Assembly: GCF_021654775.1 (NCBI RefSeq)
Contig: NZ_AP025343.1
Span: forward strand, 4,617,501 to 4,681,500
Direction of reading: 5' to 3'
DNA length: 64,000 bases
Origin: Paenibacillus azoreducens
GTDB lineage: Bacteria > Bacillota > Bacilli > Paenibacillales > Paenibacillaceae
Shown here: piece by piece, positions 61,062 to 64,000 of the stretch
How the letters are laid out: every line of letters begins with the position of its first letter
How positions within the stretch are numbered: the first letter of the stretch is position 1
The notes under the pieces: generated by a model
Told to the model about the DNA's origin: nothing
Database searches by the model: none
Seen by the model: only the letters and a program-made list of their open reading frames with translations
Translations under genes and position numbers: made by a program

Positions 61062-61130
61062 ATTGAACCCCTCCTGATATCGAAAAACTAAATACATTAT
61101 ATCGATTACTATCATGACTACGATACCTGA

Positions 61131-61147
61131 TTCCATGATATCATGAA
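61131..61147. promoter_or_regulatory. Operator candidate between the LysR and DJ-1/PfpI genes
   Basis: TTCCATGATATCATGAA contains the perfect palindrome CATGATATCATG (61134-61145) and fits the T-N11-A LysR box pattern. It lies 60 bases before the DJ-1/PfpI start. Confidence 0.65.
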
Positions 61148-61206
61148 TCACGTAAGAAAATGAAAAATATATTTTAAAATTCGATGGGAAAGCGAGAGGA
61201 GTAATT

Positions 61207-61875
61207 ATGAGTAAAAAACAAGGTTTTAGACTCGGAGTTTATGTTTTCAAAGATGCTGAAGTTGTTGATTATGCGGCACCTTACGGCGTATTTTCTGTTG
61301 CAAGGAGGCTTGACCCCGAACTTGATGTTTTTCTTGTTGCGGATTCTTTAAGACCCGTCCAGACACAAGCCGGTCTCACTGTACATCCCAACTACAGTTT
61401 CAATGAAATGCCTGACATGGATGCGTTTCTGATTCCGGGAGGTTTCGGAACAAGACAGGAAACTTACAATAAACGGCTGCATCAATACATTAAATCACTT
61501 CCCGAAACAACGCTGCTGACCAGCGTTTGCACTGGTTCCTGGATCTACGGGAACATGGGACTGCTGGACGGTCTTCCCGCAACAAGCCGGAAAGAACCGG
61601 ATCGGCTGGAAGCATCGGAAATGGGCAAAGTGCCGATCGATCGCCTTGCCGAGATTGCACCGGCTTGTACAATCAGCAGAGCGCGGATCGTCGATACCGG
61701 CAGAATCATTACCGGAGCCGGCATCGCATCCGGCATGGAGATGGGCTTCCATTTGCTGAGACGAGCCGGATACGAAGAAGACTTCATTCTGGAAGTGGCC
61801 AGAGTGATGGAGTATTCCGAAGCGTACAACGTCTACAAAAATGATATTGAATATTTCAATCATGCGAGTAGATAA
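61207..61875 (+). CDS. DJ-1/PfpI-family protein (class I glutamine-amidotransferase-like)
   Basis: A 222-residue cytoplasmic protein. The nucleophile elbow is TLLTSVCTGSW (Cys about 109); an early Glu/Asp (KDAEVVDYAAPYGVF) supplies the acidic partner. This EV-D-x-A-P-Y-G-V-F arrangement matches the isonitrile-hydratase/ThiJ-like subgroup, without the AraC domain fused in some relatives. Possible roles are hydration of isonitriles or stress-related deglycation; not resolvable here. GAGAGGAG precedes ATG 61207. Divergent from the LysR gene; ends in a terminator. Confidence 0.88.
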   Translation: MSKKQGFRLGVYVFKDAEVVDYAAPYGVFSVARRLDPELDVFLVADSLRPVQTQAGLTVHPNYSFNEMPDMDAFLIPGGFGTRQETYNKRLHQYIKSLPETTLLTSVCTGSWIYGNMGLLDGLPATSRKEPDRLEASEMGKVPIDRLAEIAPACTISRARIVDTGRIITGAGIASGMEMGFHLLRRAGYEEDFILEVARVMEYSEAYNVYKNDIEYFNHASR

Positions 61876-61878
61876 AGA

Positions 61879-61907
61879 AAAAGCCGTCCGGCATTCCGGA
61901 CGGCTTT
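61879..61907. terminator. Rho-independent terminator after the DJ-1/PfpI gene
   Basis: AAAGCCGTCCGG, CATT loop, CCGGACGGCTTT: a perfect 12-bp stem with short T-run, four bases after the stop. Confidence 0.9.
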
Positions 61908-62039
61908 CCTGCTGTAATCTCTTCAAAGTCCCCAGCGTTACCGCTTGCTCTCCAAATCGCGATTCTATTCGTGCCATTGTCACTTGGTCTCTTTTGATCA
62001 TCAAACTCTAATTCTTGAAAACCATCTGAATTGTTTTCG

Positions 62040-62298
62040 TCATTTGTTTCCGCTAAAGGCAATATTCAATCCTATAATCCCTAGCAATACGCCTTGAATA
62101 TAGTTTAGCTTTTTAGAGATAAACGGACTTTTCAACAAAAGATTCCGCACTTTCTCCGAAAAAAAGCTGATTCCCACAAAAATGACGATGGCCTGAAGGA
62201 TAAATGCTTTGTGCAAGCACAAACAAATTGTCCGGGCCGGGAATCAATGTAAGAAGTACGGCTACCCCGAGAAAAGACAATACGGTTGCGATGTCCAT
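62040..62298 (-). pseudogene. LysE/RhtB-family exporter with large internal deletion and frameshift
   Basis: The start (ATG 62298) reads MDIATVLSFLGVAVLLTLIP then GPDNLFVLAQS, the strongly conserved LysE/RhtB N-terminus. In the next frame the sequence continues FILQAIVIFVGISFFSEKVR and ends LNYIQGVLLGIIGLNIAFSG, the last two membrane helices of the same family. About 120 residues between them, including the family's central helices, are gone. Intact relatives are about 205-210 residues and export amino acids. Confidence 0.85.
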
Positions 62299-62352
62299 GA
62301 ATATCATCTCCTAACATTTATTGCATACTTTTTGCGGCATTTCTACTGCGTA

Positions 62353-63147
62353 TTACCCTAACACGACCCGGTCATCGGAAAGCTTATGGCCGCTGATTTG
62401 CTCAAACTCTGCGAGCAGTTCCTCAACCGTCAGGTTCTTCTTTCGCTTTTCATCAAGATCGAGAATAATCCGGCCTTTGTCCATCATGATTAAGCGATTG
62501 CCGAGGCGGATCGCCTGCTCCATATTGTGCGTAACCATGAGGGTTGTCAGCTTCATTTCTCTCACGATGCCGTCCGTGAGCCTGGTGATGAGCTCGGCTC
62601 TCGCCGGGTCCAAAGCGGCGGTATGCTCATCAAGCAGCAAAATTTCCGGCTCGGTGAAAGTAGCCATGAGCAGGCTCAGCGCCTGCCGTTCGCCGCCAGA
62701 AAGCATGCCTACCTTGGCACGGAGCCTGCTTTCAAGTCCGATGCCCAAACGCCGCAGCTGCTCGCGAAACATCGCGCGTCTTTTGGTGTTGATACCGATG
62801 CTTAAGCCGCGCCGTTTTCCTCTCGCATAGGCCATGGCGAGGTTTTCTTCGATGGTCATATGCGGGGCCGTTCCGGCCATCGGATCTTGGAAAACCCGCC
62901 CAATCCAGCGGCTTCTCCGGAATTCAGGAAGCTGGCTGACCGCTTTGCCGTCGATCCTAACATCTCCCGCATCCGGCTTCATAACGCCCGAAATAATATT
63001 CATAAGCGTTGATTTGCCTGCGCCGTTACTGCCGATAACAGTCACAAAATCGCCTGGATTAAGGCGCAGTCGGATATCATTCAGAGCAATTTTTTCGTCC
63101 GGCGTACCGGGGTTAAACAGCTTGGATACATGGAATATTTCCAACAT
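62353..63147 (-). CDS. ABC transporter ATP-binding protein
   Basis: A 264-residue ATPase: Walker A GSNGAGKST (about 39-47), Q-loop in GRVFQDPMAGTAPHMT, signature MLSGGERQALSL, Walker B ILLLDEHTAALDP and switch His in VTHNMEQA. The sequence belongs to the group paired with BPD_transp_2 permeases and an ABC-substrate-binding lipoprotein of the TrpX/CD2181-like kind. Its ATG shares one base with the permease stop (TAATG), so the two are translationally coupled. The substrate-binding gene is expected beyond the right edge of the window. Confidence 0.93.
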   Translation of the reverse strand: MLEIFHVSKLFNPGTPDEKIALNDIRLRLNPGDFVTVIGSNGAGKSTLMNIISGVMKPDAGDVRIDGKAVSQLPEFRRSRWIGRVFQDPMAGTAPHMTIEENLAMAYARGKRRGLSIGINTKRRAMFREQLRRLGIGLESRLRAKVGMLSGGERQALSLLMATFTEPEILLLDEHTAALDPARAELITRLTDGIVREMKLTTLMVTHNMEQAIRLGNRLIMMDKGRIILDLDEKRKKNLTVEELLAEFEQISGHKLSDDRVVLG

Positions 63148-64000
63148 TACAGATCACCTCCAAGGGTCCGGCTGTTCGAAACGTCCCGCAACCCGGATAA
63201 TTCGGCCGTCCGTTTCTGCGCCTGTTTCTTCTGCTTGATTGCCCGGCTTGCGGTCGGGAAAATCAACGCTGCGATAACGATGACCGCCGTAATGATTTTC
63301 AGGTCGGAAGTATCAAGCCACTCCACACGCAGCGCAAGCGCGACGACGATCCGGTAAACGATTGAACCAAGCACAACGGCGATCGTGGCGTGAATGACGT
63401 TTCTGGCCCCGAAAATCGCCTCGCCGATTATGACTGACGCTAGCCCGATGACGATCATCCCGATTCCCATCGATATATCGGCGAAACCGGAATGCTGGGC
63501 GATAAGAGCGCCGGATAATGCCACAACGCCGTTGGACAGACTGACGCCGATGATTTTGGTCGTATCCGTATTGGCGCCGAAACTCCGGATCATCCGGTCG
63601 TTATCGCCTGTGGCGCGCAGCGCCAGCCCGAGATCCGTGTGCAGGAACCAATTCATGAGGAGCAAAATGACAATCGAAAGAATCGGAAGGAAAATCCAAG
63701 GATTTATGGAGGTGAAAACGGTATCCACGCCAAGCATTCCGATATTGGGTTTCCCGCTCATAATTCGCATATTGATCGAATACAGGGCAATCATCATCAA
63801 AATACCGGACAAGAGACCGTTGATTTTGCCTTTTGTGTGCAGGAGTCCCGTGCAAATCCCCGCCGCAAGCCCTCCCAAAAACGCAACGAAGCTTGCCAGC
63901 CAAGGATTCGCTCCATGAGAAATCATGACGGCAGCAATGGCTCCGCCTGTCGTAAAGCTGCCGTCAACGGTCAAATCCGGGAAATCAAGAATCCGGAAAG
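63147..64000 (-). CDS. ABC transporter permease (BPD_transp_2 family), 5' end outside window
   Basis: The frame is open to the window edge, so the start lies beyond 64000; 283 residues are visible. Six or more hydrophobic segments, with the family segments LPILSIVILLLMNWFLHTDLGLALRATGDN and GVSLSNGVVALSGALIAQ (in part), as in permeases of TrpXYZ-like and Rbs/nucleoside-type importers. A basic C-terminal tail follows the last helix. Probably imports an aromatic amino acid or similar small solute, judged only from family resemblance. Confidence 0.9.
   Translation of the reverse strand, partial: FRILDFPDLTVDGSFTTGGAIAAVMISHGANPWLASFVAFLGGLAAGICTGLLHTKGKINGLLSGILMMIALYSINMRIMSGKPNIGMLGVDTVFTSINPWIFLPILSIVILLLMNWFLHTDLGLALRATGDNDRMIRSFGANTDTTKIIGVSLSNGVVALSGALIAQHSGFADISMGIGMIVIGLASVIIGEAIFGARNVIHATIAVVLGSIVYRIVVALALRVEWLDTSDLKIITAVIVIAALIFPTASRAIKQKKQAQKRTAELSGLRDVSNSRTLGGDL

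Overview
The window looks like chromosomal DNA of a Gram-positive, low-to-medium GC, endospore-forming type bacterium, most likely Paenibacillus or a close relative. Pointers are strong AGGAGG-type ribosome binding sites, S-layer homology (SLH) proteins, Lpl/Ytc-type sugar ABC transporters, DUF4855 proteins, a proline T-box leader, a Bacillus-type LexA box, a YfiT-type protein and YhgE/KtrB-type membrane proteins. Assignments rest on reading motifs; no database search was run.

Layout. 1-5.1 kb: end of an unknown gene, then an overlapping run of a phospholipid methyltransferase-like protein, a PAP2 phosphatase, a DedA protein and a VanRS-like two-component system (a likely membrane-lipid or undecaprenyl-phosphate module), then an EamA exporter. 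5.2-5.5 kb: a tandem array of a 68-bp repeat that recurs at 39.9, 49.5 and 59.2 kb. 5.6-16.3 kb: a minus-strand carbohydrate locus with a DUF4855 secreted protein, lipoprotein binding protein, two permeases, a large heparinase II/III-like lyase and an unusual multi-domain regulator. 16.7-19.2 kb: an ArsR-type regulator and MFS exporter with a 23-bp-period repeat array upstream. 19.4-20.9 kb: an IS1111-type IS110-family element. 21.2-21.6 kb: short periodic repeats. 21.8-30.1 kb: two further large DUF4855 proteins, one SLH-anchored, arising by tandem duplication. 30.4-32.2 kb: a decayed group II intron sitting in a yolD gene downstream of a LexA-controlled Y-family polymerase. 33.6-37.5 kb: accessory genes, an SLH-GH18 protein and a GNAT gene broken by one stop codon. 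37.5-40.4 kb: GNAT and proS with its T-box. 40.5-45.9 kb: an L-fucose (deoxyhexose) operon with a divergent LacI-type repressor and two matching operators. 46-64 kb: KtrB, a NarL-type two-component system, polysaccharide deacetylase, ECF sigma/anti-sigma pair, YfiT, YhgE, a DUF418-DesK-DesR-like operon, PadR, LysR/DJ-1 divergent pair, several gene remnants, and the start of a nucleoside/simple-substrate-type ABC operon that runs off the end.

How it fits together. Much of the window serves extracellular glycans: three DUF4855 proteins, an SLH-GH18 protein and a deacetylase act outside the cell; the Lpl-type ABC system imports oligosaccharides; the cytoplasmic lyase cuts them; the fuc operon degrades a deoxyhexose. 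LacI-family palindromes precede all three DUF4855 genes. The most interesting unexplained item is the DUF4855 trio, which share a Glu pair always 81 residues apart. The window also holds many decayed genes (reverse transcriptase, yolD, GNAT, LysE, methyltransferase, a TPR-like tail), showing active erosion between the working operons.
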